NCBI RefSeq assembly: GCF_036588685.1
Contig: NC_086374.1
Coordinates: 33,906,886 to 33,970,885, forward strand
From: Mytilus trossulus
Lineage: Eukaryota; Mollusca; Bivalvia; Mytilida; Mytilidae
DNA length: 64,000 nt
Direction: 5' to 3'
In this document: positions 26,500 through 38,240 of the stretch, in pieces
Position numbering within the stretch: the first letter of the stretch is position 1
Layout of the letters: each line of letters opens with the position of its first letter
Position numbers and translations under genes: made by a program
Notes under the pieces: model-generated
The model's database searches: none
The model's input: the letters and a program-made list of their open reading frames with translations, nothing else
Told to the model about the DNA's origin: nothing

Positions 26500-27165
26500 G
26501 GTGCTGTACAACTTTCTTTGACTTTCGAACTTTCATATCTGGGCGTCACTGGTAAGTCTTGTGTGGACGAGGCCCGTTTTTGGCGTATTGAATTTTAAAC
26601 CTGATGACTTTTGTTATCTATTATTTATTTGTTTCTTTGTTTAATACGTTTTCTTATTTATTTGTATTGTAGTCCTGTAATATTATGTTGTCATTTTAAT
26701 GTTATATTTAACATTGCCACTTGAGTGCAAGGTTTGGCATGCCACAAAACCAGGTTCAACCCACCATTTGTTTTCTTTAAAACTGTTCTGTACCAAATCA
26801 GGAAAATGGCCATTGTAATATCATAGGTCGTTTCTATGTGTGTAACATTTTAACGTTGTGTCGTTTGTTTTCTCTTATATTTGAGTGTGAATTCACATTA
26901 CTATAAGACGTGTCACGGTACTTTTCTATCCCAAATTCATGTATTTGGTTTTGATGTTATATTTGTTATTCTCATCGGATTTTGTCTAATGCTTAGTCCA
27001 TTTCTGTGTGTGTTACATTTTAATGTTGTGTCGTTGTTCTCCTCTTACATTTTATGCGTTTTCCTCAGTTTTAGTTTGTTACCCCGATTATGTGTTTTGT
27101 CTATAGATTTATGAGTTTTGAACAGCGGTATACTACGGTTGCCTTTATTTACACTATTATACATT
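26500..27165 (+). repeat. Dispersed repeat family 5 (TTTTAGTTTGTTACCC type)
   Basis: Includes GTGTCGTTGTTCTCCTCTTA, GTTTTAGTTTGTTACCCCGA and GGTATACTACGGTTGCCTTT. Related: 19725-20040, 27880-28020, and reversed at 20260-20560. Confidence 0.65.
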
Positions 27166-27879
27166 AATTTTAGTGTCTTTGTTCGTCCAAGAAAATTTAT
27201 CATTTACGAGAGCATAGAGGCCCAAGTGAAGTGTGAATTTTCAAGGGTGAACAAATCTTCAATTTTTCGTAAGACCAAGGAAACGAATGCTTTTCCGCTG
27301 TCTTAACTTTTAAACTAACTGACCATATGGTATTTATTACAGTATTTGTCTTATTCACTTGTTTATATTAATATATCACGTCATAAAAAATGTTAATCCA
27401 TTAAAATTAGTTGCTTTTTCTTTTTTTCTACTTTGGAAACGAAATGTTATATAATATCTCTTTTATTATAATTAGCCGAAGACAGCAGCTCACTTACCGC
27501 GCGTACCAGTGTCGTTACGATGGTTCGAAAAGGAGTACTACGCTACTCAAAGAGGAATATGAAGTTTTGTTCATAGTCTCGTGAAATGTTTCCAACCAAT
27601 CAAATATTGATTAAGCTATCAATTTTGATCTGCAATTCTATAAATATATATATGTTTTGGGGCGAATGGGCATTTGAACCATACGCGTATGTTCATGACC
27701 TTATGAGTATGTACGTGTTTGGTTATGTAAGGACTGGACCATATGAGTAGTAAGATCATGTTTTTCAAAATTAAATTAGAACGTCGTTTGCAGGTTCCAA
27801 CAGCCCATCGCCTAACTCAACACATTTAAACAGTTACTGAATAAATTCCTTAATCTGTGACATTTACGTAATGTTGTTA

Positions 27880-28020
27880 CATTTAAGTGTTTCTGTTGTG
27901 TCGTAGTTCTCCTCTAAGAATTGATGCGTTTCCATCAGTTTTAGTTTGTTACCCAGATTTGTTTTTTTTCAATCGGTTTATGAATTTCCATCAGCGGTAT
28001 AATACTGTTGCCTTTATTTG
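27880..28020 (+). repeat. Dispersed repeat family 5, partial
   Basis: GTTTCTGTTGTGTCGTAGTT, GTTTTAGTTTGTTACCCAGA, CGGTATAATACTGTTGCCTT. Confidence 0.6.
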
Positions 28021-28289
28021 TTGTCTGAAAATTGGTATATTTGTTATCTTGCGTCTGCGTGGTTCTGTTTACTTGCTTTATCATGTCGACGTTTTTGTTA
28101 AATCTTTTTACAAATATTTTTTTCTTCAGATTCTTCTTATTTTCATCTAAAGTGTACATGCTCAGATTCATAGCTATCATATTTATCTAACTGTCATATG
28201 AATGGGTATTATAAGTCATGAAATAGTTAAAACTAATTTGAAATTATCAAGAAATGTAAAATATCAAAATAATATATAATTAAGAAAAT

Positions 28290-28610
28290 TCAATGTACTA
28301 AAAAGTAAAATCAGGAAGATACCGAACGACGACGAAAATACAAAACAAAAGTCACCCCCAAAAAAACTGAAGTCCGAGAAAAAATCCAAAAGTCCATAAT
28401 CAAATAATAAAAGCAAAAGCTCAAACACATCGAACGAATGGATAACAACTGTCATATTCCTGAGTTAGCACCGACATTTTCTTATGTAGAAAATGGTGGA
28501 TTAAACCTGGTTTTAAAGCGCAAAAGCTCTTGTATGACCGTCAAATTTAATTATATTTACACCAATGAGTGAAAAAAACAAACAGACACAATAGGTAAAA
28601 TGTCACAAAT
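28290..28610 (+). repeat. Dispersed repeat family 4
   Basis: GAACGAATGGATAACAACTG and TTTTCTTATGTAGAAAATGG as at 15.7 kb; followed directly by the RT fragment at 28610-28755, so the two may belong to one element. Confidence 0.62.
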
Positions 28611-28755
28611 ACGGCTAGTCACATTCTTGAAAATGGAACGGGATTGTAGTTACGACATAAAGAACATATTCGATATTATCTGAGAAAGAGAATACCCCAA
28701 CGGTTCACCAATCTGTGATAGTGTCCATAAAATTTAGAATGGGGTGATTTTTTTA
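28610..28755 (-). pseudogene. Short fragment of the same RT family
   Basis: The plus-strand text (CACATTCTTGAAAATGGAAC..., TAGTTACGACATAAAGAACA) parallels 1078-1215. Only the end of the RT region is kept. Confidence 0.5.
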
Positions 28756-28863
28756 AGGGATAATCAATGAAACCAAGTTTAACTAAGATTAGTTGGACAT
28801 ATTTTTCTTTCCACTGTACATTTCTCACTTACAAACTTTTGTTTTACACATTCACGCGCATTC

Positions 28864-28933
28864 AATGCACATATATCGGGTACTAACATCATTAGCATGA
28901 CCTAATGATGTTAGTACCCGATATATGTGCATT
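28864..28933. repeat. Perfect inverted repeat: 31-bp arms, 8-nt loop
   Basis: Left arm 28864-28894, loop GCATGACC, right arm 28903-28933; all 31 positions pair. Could be a MITE remnant, a hairpin RNA precursor or a cruciform. Confidence 0.92.
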
Positions 28934-29196
28934 GTTTTGTCACAAAACAGCACATATTTGTGTAGCAGAAGCATTCTACTTTCCAATAAATAGCAATTTT
29001 TTTTAGCCAAAAAGGGGTCTTACTGAACCTACTCCTTTAGAAAATAAAATATCCCTACCAACCTTTTTTCATCAAGTGTTTGCGGAAATAAAGCTGGAAA
29101 TGTTTTACTAGCTATGTTTATACACATATTGCATGTGTAGTGGTACAAAATTACAGACTTTTTATCTTTGTTAAGATTTGGCAAGGCTGATAATAG

Positions 29197-29580
29197 TTAT
29201 CAAAAGTACCAGGATTATAATTTAATACGCCAGACGCGCGTTTCGTCTACATAAGACTCATCAGTGACGCTCAGATCAAAATAGTTAAAAAGCCAAATAA
29301 ATACGAAGTTGAAGAGCATTGAGGATCCAAAATTCCAAAAAGTTGTGCCAAATACGGCTAAGGTAATCTACTCCTGGGGTAAGAAAATACTTAGTTTTTC
29401 GAAAGATTCAAAGTTTTGAAAACAGAAAATTTATAAAAATGACCATATAATTGATATTCATGTCAACACCGAAGTGCTTACTACTGGGCTGGTGATACCC
29501 TCGGGGACGAAACGTCCACCAGCAGTGGCATCGACCCAGTGGTGTAAATAGTTATCAAAAGTACCAGGATTATACGATAA
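29197..29580 (+). repeat. 355-bp dispersed repeat, one full unit plus start of next
   Basis: The unit start (TTATCAAAAGTACCAGGATT) recurs after exactly 355 bp at 29552. Nearly identical to the array at 45.85 kb. Confidence 0.85.
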
Positions 29581-30850
29581 GACACTCTTAAAGTATGCAA
29601 TTTTATTTCATGGTAAGGCGAACATTCAGTTTATTCAAAGAATCAATATAGTTTGTAAACAAAACAGTTAATATGTTTGTGCGTATCTTTGGTTATAGAA
29701 TAGACAATTTAATACTGTCATCATTTTCCCGTTATATCTTTTAAGAATTATTTTCCTCTTTTTTGATAATGGTTTCTTTTTATTATTTTATCTCTTTTAA
29801 AAGCAGTTGTAATATTTTAGCACTGTCTTAATTTAGATTTTATAAAAAACTTGTTTTAGCTATTTTCTTTTATTTGTGACATTGTTTTTATCCAATGTGC
29901 AATGTTAAGGTATTATGTGGTAATTCTATGAACCTATATTATTTACAAAAATAAACTACATATATCAAATTAATAATAAATGAAGTGCAAGCGTCAACGC
30001 AGGCACGTCTCGGAGCATAATTTATTTAAAAGAATTCACTAACACTTATTTTATCAAATTGATTCAACATGTTCAATGTTCAATTTGAAAATTCATCTGT
30101 TTACACAATTCACTTCTTCTGAGGCAATAACTGAGAGGATAGTTCATTTCATAAATTAAATCTGCCGTGCATATTGCAATTTCCCAATGTATCCTCACAT
30201 CTTAAAAAAGAAATATTGAAATAAATAAGCAATTTATAATCAATTGTTTATCTTTTCATTAGGGACGAAATGTATCTTTATTATATCAATACGCTAACAA
30301 AATGATGTATTTATTTTTAAAAATTACAAATCCCGTACTATTTATATATAACAACCGAATGAAGAGTAAAATAAAAAATATAATAACAATAATTGGTTCT
30401 TCTATGTGTACGTGTGTAAATGGTGTTTCGGTCACGTGTATGGTCTCGATACCACAAATTGATAAGTACATCCGATATGAAAACATTTTATAATCAGTGT
30501 CTGAACTAAGTTTGCTACTCTCTTAAGCAAAGTTTGTCTTGCAAGACTGAGGCTCTTATTTGTTTATGATCTGAAACGTTGACCTTTCAATGTTTTAATT
30601 ACAATGTTCCAAATAAATCTTATTCCAGAAACACATGCCTGGAAATTTAGTCATACGTTTTTACTATCACTAGGCCAGTAACGTTGCAGCAAAGTGTAAA
30701 TCCACGTATTGTACGATAAAATTGGAAAATATTGAAGGTTAATTTCGAGTTAATAATACTCTTAATGTATTTTTGCATTAACCACGATTGCAACTTTCTT
30801 AAAACAAATTGACATATGATGCTCTTTTTTTAAACGTATATATTTAAAGT

Positions 30851-30856
30851 TTTAAT
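30851..30856 (-). terminator. Possible poly(A) signal of gene A (ATTAAA)
   Basis: ATTAAA on the minus strand 18 bases past the gene A stop codon. It is a common variant signal, but such a hexamer also occurs by chance in AT-rich DNA. Confidence 0.3.
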
Positions 30857-30869
30857 GTCTTGGACTTAC

Positions 30870-31008
30870 ATGTTCTAGGTTTCACATGTATGACCACACC
30901 CGTTATAACAACATTTGCTTTGTCCTATGCAATCACTATTGCTAGAACACTGTTCAACACAACTCCTGGTTAACGATGCTGGCAAAGGACATCCAACAGA
31001 ACTGATGC
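30870..31008 (-). CDS. Gene A, WAP domain exon 2 with stop
   Basis: Acceptor CATTATTCAG. The eight WAP cysteines are complete ([16 protein letters not shown]...[12 protein letters not shown]), then GAA ACC TAG. Other WAP exons of the family read GAAATATCTAGAACAT before the donor; here two bases are missing (139 instead of 141 nt), shifting the frame into TAG. The donor GTAAGTCC remains directly after. Confidence 0.83.
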
Positions 31009-34000
31009 CTGAATAATGATAACATAAATACTGGTAAAAAAAAGTAGTATATGTTTAGCTAGAGGATTATTTAAGATACAAGTTTTATATTAGTTTTCGT
31101 TATCAAGGGGTTTGGAAAAGTTGTTTTAGTAATTACCCATGAATGAAATTCCCAACGTTGTTGGCATTGACATCGGAAGATCTTTTTTAACCTATATTTT
31201 TTTTCCATTTTTCTCAAATAAGATGTACTTAAACTAAACTATTGTAAAAATTTTACGATTTCTGTTATTAATTTCTTTTTTTTTTATTTCGAGATATTAC
31301 TCCTATTAGTCCAACAGAAAAAGTACTTTTACAAAATTGTATGCTTCATTCGAAGGCAGACTGCAAGCGTAAATGAACGGTGACCCAATTTTTTTTAATT
31401 TTATTTTTTCTATTAAGTATAAGATAAAGTTCTTTTAAAGTAAAATATAGTGAAATCCTATATTAAAAAAAATCTGATTCATACTCACAAACCCCCTTGA
31501 GATGAAAGTTTTCAAAGGTTTTAAAATTTTCTTTCCTTTAATTGTGCATTATCTACGCTTTCAACCTTTCCTTAAAAACCTGACTTAAGACACTCTTCTT
31601 TTATACTTGCATATTAAATGTTTCTGGCACTTACTTGTTGTAGATATCTCACATGTATGACCACATCCGTTGTTACAGCATTTCTCCTGTCCACTACACT
31701 CATTGTCTCCCGAACACTCTTCAACACATCTTGATGTTAACAAAGCTTGAGATGGACATTGAATAACACTGGTCGCTGCATAGAGATAAAATAGATACTA
31801 TTACACACCTTCTTGTCGTTTTTTTTTAAATTAAAGAAAAATAGATATTCTCATCAGGGTTTGTTAAAATTAAACATATTTAGTTATATACTGTATTAGG
31901 ATACAAGTTATTGCAACTTATATTAATCCGCTTCAACTTTGCGGTGCGAGTGCTGTCTTGTAGTGGCATTAGCCTACTCTTTTTCGAAATCTACAAGGAT
32001 GTCGATGCCACTGCTGGTGGAGATTTATTTCCCTGAGGGTATCACCAGCCCAGTAGTCAGCACTTTTTGTGCTGACATGAATTATCATTGATATGGTTAT
32101 ATTTATAAATTTTACAAAAATTTATATTTTTGAAATACTAAGGCTTTTTTACCTCAGGCATTAGTCTCTGATGCATGATTTTTTTATTATTAATTGGTTT
32201 TGGCTTTTAACTAGCTGTCAGTTACTGCAAGTACTCTCAAATAATATTTTCTTGTTAATTCGACCTTATGATACTGTTTATAATGCTTTTTTTTGTTCTT
32301 TTTTATTTATATGGATCTTGTCTGTACACAAGCTTTGTTTTTTTGTAATATCTTCAATTTTTCACTTATTCTTACTACATTTGTATAAACTTCAAGATTA
32401 TAATTATTTTTTTAAAACCGTTTTTTTCCAAAGTGAATATTGATCAATATTTTGGAAGGGTTAAATATTTCTCAGTGATGTCCTGCCATGGCTTTCTTTG
32501 AATTTGTTTGTTAGCTTTTTGGTCATGAATGTTTGTCTCTCATATTTAATTAACTGCATTTGTTTCAGATATCGCAGATCAAATTTATTCGTTCATTGTG
32601 TAATCATACGTTTTTTGATTGAGTTAAGTCTGCCAATTGATATTTTATCGTGTGTTTTTCTATTATGTGATGTTATGCTATTGTTTCAGAAAAAGGGAGA
32701 AGGTTTGGATCCATTAAAACGTTTAATCCCGCTGCAAATGTTTGCACCTGTCCTAAGTCAGGAATCTGATGTACAGTAGTTGTCGTTTGTTTATGTAATA
32801 TATACGTGTTTCTCGTTTCTCGTTTTGTTTATATATATTACCCAGTTGGTTTTCCCGTTTGAATGGTTTTACACTAGTAATTTTGGGGCCCTTTATAGCT
32901 TCTTGTTCGGTGTGAGCCAAGGCTCCGTGTTGAAGGCCGTACTTTAACTAATAATGGTTTACTTTTTAAATTGTTATTTTGATGGAGAGTTGACTCATTG
33001 GCACTCACACCACTTCTTCCTATATCTATATAGAGTACCTTAGCTGGATTTGGCAAATTGTTAGGAATTTTGGTCCTTTATGCTCTTTAACTTCGTACTT
33101 TATTTGGCTTTTTTAACATTTTTGGATTCGAGCGTCACTGATGAGTCTTTTGTAGACGAAACGCGCATTGAGTGTCAACTTCTGTTCAATCAAGGATCAT
33201 GTGGCCTCAATGTCAAAGAAAAAGTGCTTTTTTTGTATCAAAATAATATAAAGTATTACTTAAATTTACTGATAAAAAAAATCATTGTCTATTAAAATTA
33301 AAATCAATGTTAAAAGATCGATTTACAGTATTGAATTTGTTAACCTTTTAAAATTACCCGTGGCTAGGTGAACAACATCTGAAAAAACAGGACTTACTTA
33401 AGTAAAACTTATTTTAGTTTCTAACCGTAAAAGCTGCGGCTTTAACAATTGATTAATTCATTACATAACATTTGCGCTGAATACAAGTAAGTATATCAAC
33501 GTTTTGTTTTACATTACTTTCTATCAAAAATAAAATTAGGACTGTTTAGATGTGGTTAAATGTTTATGTTGAACATGAATATACCTGCACAATCGCTTCT
33601 GGAACATGTCTTACTGTCAAATGTTTCATTGTAACTACATAACATTGACGTATTCATCTGCTGCCTTATTCTGACTTGTGTTCCGTTTCCACAAGTTATA
33701 CTGCATTTTGACCAAGAGCTCCAAAATGACCAGGAACAATCTGTTTTATCTGCATCTAGAACTAAGAATTAAGAAAATGTAGTATGCAAAAAAGCTGTCT
33801 GCACTATATAGACTTTATTTTGAAGTTGATGCTTCTTTATATATCTTGTGCGGGGTGTAAAAGAGTTGAACTAAACATATAGTGTATAAAGCGTGAAAAT
33901 GAAAACTAACAAACTGGGTCATAACGTTACTTGTACGATTCAAATTTTGATAAAATTACATCAAAACAACGATTATGCGGTAGGTGTTGTTTTATTTCCG

Positions 34001-37000
34001 ATAATATTGAAGTTATCGAACATTGGTTAATCAAAGCAATTCAAATGGCGGGTCCCTCCTTTTTTCAATTGTTTGAATTCGAGTTATCTTCCTGTGTACG
34101 CAAACCTTACCTTAAGGAGTTATTTCATGTTTTTCGTTTGTTCTTGGGTACCAAGGTCAGTCATATCTATAAAATTTTATACGGAAATAGCTCCAAAATT
34201 TGATGCTATAATGCCTCATCAGGTTGCCAGCCATTAAAATGAACGCGATCTGATAAAACATACATGTAATTTGACTATTTTATGAATTGCTGACTAGCAA
34301 TTATTCTTTATTCGTACTTAAATTGTATTTATTTTCCTGACTATTAAAACTTACCCCACTTTCAGTAATTTTAAATAAAAAATGTTTAGAGATTTGTTTG
34401 TCGTCAAAACGGGTTTATTTTCATTTTGAAAACCTTTGCTCCTTTTATTTCTAAGTTAAACGAAAATGTTACTAAAACATATTACGTGCCTAGGGCCCGT
34501 ATGAATAAAAAATCCTAACATAAATGTTCCTTAGATTTAGCTTTCACTGATAATTCCTTTAGTTAAGTAACAACTAATCTAAGGAATACTTAAATCGGAA
34601 CCTTTCCCTTATTGTCGTATAATATTTATATGTAATTACATTACCTCATCGCATGTACTGATCATCCGTGTAAATGTTTGTTATGATTATTTTCATCGAT
34701 TGATCGATACATACTTTTTTTAAGAGTTAGGTTAAATAGGTGTCGATGTGTCAAACAATTCAATGATACGCAACATATTAAAATTTAGAAACGGATGTTA
34801 AAATAATGCATAAGAGAAAAGGTTAACGTTTCGACATTTTCAAAACTTACCACTACTCTATCTTTAATGCATCTTTTATGGGTCGTTAAATCCGCCATTG
34901 CCTAGGGTAGCAATAGCGGATCTAGAAGTTTTCATAAGGGGAAGGGACATTGACTGTGATTAGAGCTCCAATGATTTATCAATAATCAAACCAAACCTTT
35001 CCCTCAAAAATGATGTCCCAATCCCCTGTTCTTTCCCGTATAAATCCCACATACCACCCCTCACACACTCAAGATTTTTTTCAATTTCCTCATCTCTTTC
35101 TTTCTCTTCATGCTTTTTTTTTATTATTTATTAACGGCTACAAATGATACCACGCAGCGTATTTTAACAGTTCAACATTGATTGTTTTTTGCACGTACAG
35201 AGTTAACAAAAGAAAATAATCGCCTGACTTTCGTGCATCTAAGAACTGATTACTTTTCGTTATACACAACAACGAAATTGGGAAATAAGGGTAGAATGAA
35301 GTTATATAACTACCCTCTGTTATCGCTTGATTTGATGACTATACGTGATTCTAAGAAAATTACGATGATCGTTATTGTTTGGCAATAAACAAACGAATTG
35401 TAAGTATTTTACAACTGATCTAATTATTATTCAATTGAATTGTAGTTATGCTATGCATGTTCTGCAAAAGTAGCACTCAGGTACCTTAGACTTAAACGAA
35501 TTATTAGGCGTTTTTTTTTAAGTATCATGTGTTTGATGCATACCACTTAAGTTCTATGGGCGTGACTTAAAACAACAAAAAGATTTTACTAAGGACATAC
35601 TTGTTTTAAGATTTTTTTATGCATACCACTTAAATAAAAGGGTGAAGTTTCCTTAATTTATGTGTTTACTAAGGAAAATCTTAACTTAAGTAGCTTTATG
35701 CATACGGGCTCAGCAATTTAAATATATTGAACTAAACATTGTCTATGTCTTATACTTTATTGATACTTATTTTAGTCTTAACAGTAAAAGCTGCTGTATA
35801 TGATGTAGTTCATATCGTTACATTTGAGCCTTAACACAGTGAAGTGTATCAACGCTGTTTCTCATATTTAAAAATCAAATTTAAAGTTTTAGTGGTGGTT
35901 AAAATTTTATGTTAAATAAAAATATACCTGCACATGCACTTCTTGAACATGTCTTACTGTCAAAGGTTTCATTGTAACTACATAACATGGAAGTATTCAT
36001 TTGCTGCCTTATTCTGACTTGTATTCCGTTGCCACAAGTAATACTGCACTGGGACCAAGAGCTCCAGAATGACCAGGAACAACCTGTTTTATCTGCATCT
36101 AGAACTAAGAATTAAGAAAATGTAGATAACCTTTCTGCACTATGTAGAAAATGATACTTCTTTTTATATATTTTGTTGGATGTAAAAGCGTTGAACTGAG
36201 CACAAAAGTGTATAGAGCGCGGAAGCACTACATTCTGAATATATTTACACAATCAACGTTTTTACAACCTATTCAAATGTTCAAAAGAAGCATTCAATTC
36301 TTATAAATACATGTTTCTGGTACAACCATGAAATGAACAAGTTTTCTTTTGTTTTAACATTGTCTTTGGTCAGCCAATCAAAATAATAGCACAATCTGAT
36401 AAAACATACATGTTATTTGACTATTAAATAATATGCATACTAACAATGCTACATATATGTACGTCTAAAAAATAAATTATTTTTCTGATTTTTAAAACTT
36501 ACACCACTTTCAAAAAATTAAATCAGTTAAGAGATTTGTTTTTCGTCGAATAGGGACTAAATAATATTCATTTGATATATATTTTGTTTTTTTTGTTATC
36601 TCTAATTTACACGAAAATGTTATTATGCTACTGTCATCGGATAAATGAATTTGTCGGATTTCAAATTATGTGTCGGCAGATCAGGTTTAATTACCACATC
36701 TAAACCTTTATAAATAATAATAAATAATTTATTTTATCTAAGTGTCACATATTTGTCTACATATTTGTCTACATATTATATAATATGCATTGCACAATAT
36801 CAAAATATGACAAATACCCAGCCTAGATCGGCTTATGAGACTCTAATATACTTACACTGTGTTTCTGGTAATATCTTATTTGTCGAGAAGAATGTAACTA
36901 CACCTGTTACACCTATTGCAATCAAAAAACAAATAATGATAAGAGCTAACATCCATGATGATATTTGAATCTTGTGACGACTGTGAATATCTGCTCTCTT

Positions 37001-37177
37001 TGGTGAAACATATGGCAGTTTAATGTTTACATCATTTGAATGATCTTTCTTATACACTAGTTTTATTTCATCGTACTCCTTTGAATGATTTTCTGAAGGT
37101 ACCTCCTCATACATTGAGTCAGTTATATCCGACTTGTAAGTGATGTTGTTAAAGAATTTCTGGTGAGAGTTTGACAT
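30875..37177 (-). CDS. Gene A: type II membrane protein with two TSP1 and two WAP domains
   Basis: Five coding exons join in phase: 36856-37177, 35928-36098, 33585-33755, 31635-31775 and 30875-31008 (stop TAG at 30875-30877), 939 nt or 312 residues. The start ATG has an in-frame TAA nine bases upstream. There is no signal peptide; residues 1-73 are polar (cytoplasmic), about 74-97 ([17 protein letters not shown]...) are a transmembrane anchor, then an extracellular part of TSP1, TSP1, WAP, WAP. It has no convertase or P-domain, unlike neighbours B and C, but its TSP1/WAP exons are close relatives of theirs. The last exon is 2 nt shorter than its sisters, which makes the stop; the unused donor after it is still perfect. 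It may be a working short paralogue or a truncated one. Confidence 0.82.
31635..31775 (-). CDS. Gene A, WAP domain exon 1
   Basis: A 141-nt 1-1 exon with eight WAP cysteines ([16 protein letters not shown]...[12 protein letters not shown]), acceptor CTCTATGCAG, donor GTAAGTGCC. Confidence 0.87.
31990..32165 (-). repeat. 355-bp family repeat, 3' half
   Basis: Plus text GATGCCACTGCTGGTGGAGA and GGTATCACCAGCCCAGTAGT is the reverse of the unit's second half. It lies just upstream of the gene A WAP exon. Confidence 0.72.
32560..33030 (+). repeat. Dispersed repeat family 3 (TTGTCTCATTGGC type), long copy
   Basis: Includes TTAATCCCGCTGCAAATGTT, CCTGTCCTAAGTCAGGAATC, GTTTTCCCGTTTGAATGGTT, GGCTCCGTGTTGAAGGCCGT and GACTCATTGGCACTCACACC. 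Shorter relatives: 7370-7410, 8510-8600, 10255-10375, 11375-11465 (reversed), 17640-17762, 44225-44425, 47465-47605 (reversed). Confidence 0.75.
33036..33172 (-). repeat. 355-bp family repeat, 5' half
   Basis: Plus text TTCGAGCGTCACTGATGAGT and AGACGAAACGCGC is the reversed core. Confidence 0.75.
33585..33755 (-). CDS. Gene A, TSP1 exon 2
   Basis: Same length and phase as the preceding exon (171 nt, 1-1), with [18 protein letters not shown] and conserved N-glycosylation-type sites NTS and NET. Differences from exon 1 are mostly silent or conservative, which suggests purifying selection after duplication. Confidence 0.87.
34492..35710. mobile_element. Non-autonomous DNA-transposon-like element with terminal inverted repeats
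   Basis: Left end GGGCCCGTATGAATAAA and right end (reversed) GAGCCCGTATGCATAAA match, and similarity extends inward (CCTTAG/ACTTAAG motifs). About 1.2 kb, no transposase frame. Inserted between the duplicated TSP1 exons of gene A. Confidence 0.58.
35928..36098 (-). CDS. Gene A, TSP1 exon 1
   Basis: A 171-nt 1-1 exon: [19 protein letters not shown], then RIRQQMN and three more Cys. It is a near copy of 33585-33755, and flanking intron sequence is similar too, so the two arose by tandem duplication (offset about 2.34 kb). Confidence 0.87.
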
Positions 37178-37200
37178 TATGGTTTCTTATCAGTTGCAAT
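36856..37200 (-). CDS. Gene A, start/transmembrane exon
   Basis: Acceptor at 37201, ATG at 37175-37177, donor GTAAGTATA at 36855. The N-terminal part has several Tyr in acidic contexts ([18 protein letters not shown]), which could be phosphorylation or sorting sites; the hydrophobic anchor follows after basic residues ([10 protein letters not shown]), giving an N-in orientation. Confidence 0.82.
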
Positions 37201-37689
37201 CTACAAAAAAATATAATACACTATACTTTTAATTTGTTTAGTTTATGACTATTCTATTATATGTTTTATATGTTTGGCGTTTGCATAGAGTGTCGCTTGT
37301 TCACGATATTTTCGACAAAAGTGTATAGGGCACAAAAATGGTATACACATGTAATAACTGTCACTCTTATATTTAGTCAGATCAAGATCACTTTTATTAT
37401 TCAAATGATTCATTTTGTTGGGAAAATTAATTTATTAAACTGTGTATTTACATTGTAAGTTGCATTTGTGTGTTCCTTGGACGAACGTTTTCCATGTACT
37501 TTATAGTCTGTTTTATGTCTTTAAGTCGATTTGGGTTTGTGCCAGTTTGTTTTAGACTTACGATCTTTGATATCCCTTTGGTAACTTCCGATTCGGTTAC
37601 ACACCATCTTCATAAAGGGTTGGCCTTATATATAAATTTAACACTTTCAAACTGTTAATATATTTAGATCTAAAATGTATTCAATTTAC

Positions 37690-37790
37690 CGTGCCGCGAC
37701 GATCATAGCCATGGTGTTTTCAAGTTATTTTTAGTTGATGAGTTTGAATGTCTCTCTGGTACCTTTCGGTCCTCCTTAATCGTTATCGAT
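37690..37790 (-). repeat. Dispersed repeat family 2, short reversed piece
   Basis: GATCATAGCCATGGTGTTTT ... GTCTCTCTGGTACCTTTCG is the reversed start of the family. Confidence 0.55.
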
Positions 37791-38104
37791 AGTTTTGAAG
37801 AAAATGAAATCAACAAAATATTGTAATGATGACATATCATGAAGAGAAAATATCCCAGAACTATATAATGTGTTATTTTACTAAAAATTAGTTACCCCCC
37901 CCCCCCCATATATTTTGAACATTTTGTGCATTATGATGTTTGGAAAGCATGATATGAGTATTGATCATAACTGTATAATGTAAAAACAACACGGTTATTC
38001 TAACTTTAATTAATTCATGATAGTAAACCCTTTGGAATAACAAACACCAATTGTATTGTCAATCATCACGAAAGGAATCATAATGGAATAGGAAATATAT
38101 CCAG

Positions 38105-38240
38105 ATTCATACGCCAGACGCGCGTTTCGTCTACACAAGACTCATCATTGACGCTCATTTCAAAAAAGATATAAAGTCAAACAAGTGCAAAGTTAAAAGA
38201 GCATTGAGGAACCAAAATTCCAAAATATTGTGCTAAATAC
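38105..38240 (+). repeat. 355-bp family repeat, partial
   Basis: ACGCCAGACGCGCGTTTCGT followed by ACTCATCATTGACGCTCA. Between gene A's coding start and its probable first exon. Confidence 0.75.

Larger units (their letters stand above)
23076..30850. other. Intergenic region between genes B and A
   Basis: AT-rich. 23.3-26.4 kb shows nothing I can name; then family-5 repeats (26.5-28.0 kb), family 4 and RT fragment (28.3-28.75), perfect hairpin (28.87) and a 355-bp unit (29.2-29.58). No gene recognised. Confidence 0.5.

Noticed and set aside
26881..27306. Two hydrophobic plus-strand open frames
   Set aside because: Low-complexity reading of T-rich family-5 repeat; no start context or homology.
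28860..28935. Rho-independent terminator or CRISPR-like repeat
   Set aside because: Eukaryotic context, single hairpin, no repeat-spacer order and no T-run terminator logic.
32171..32779. Two plus-strand frames rich in Phe/Leu/Ile that look like membrane proteins
   Set aside because: T-rich repeat sequence (family 3 in part) gives hydrophobic codons by composition.
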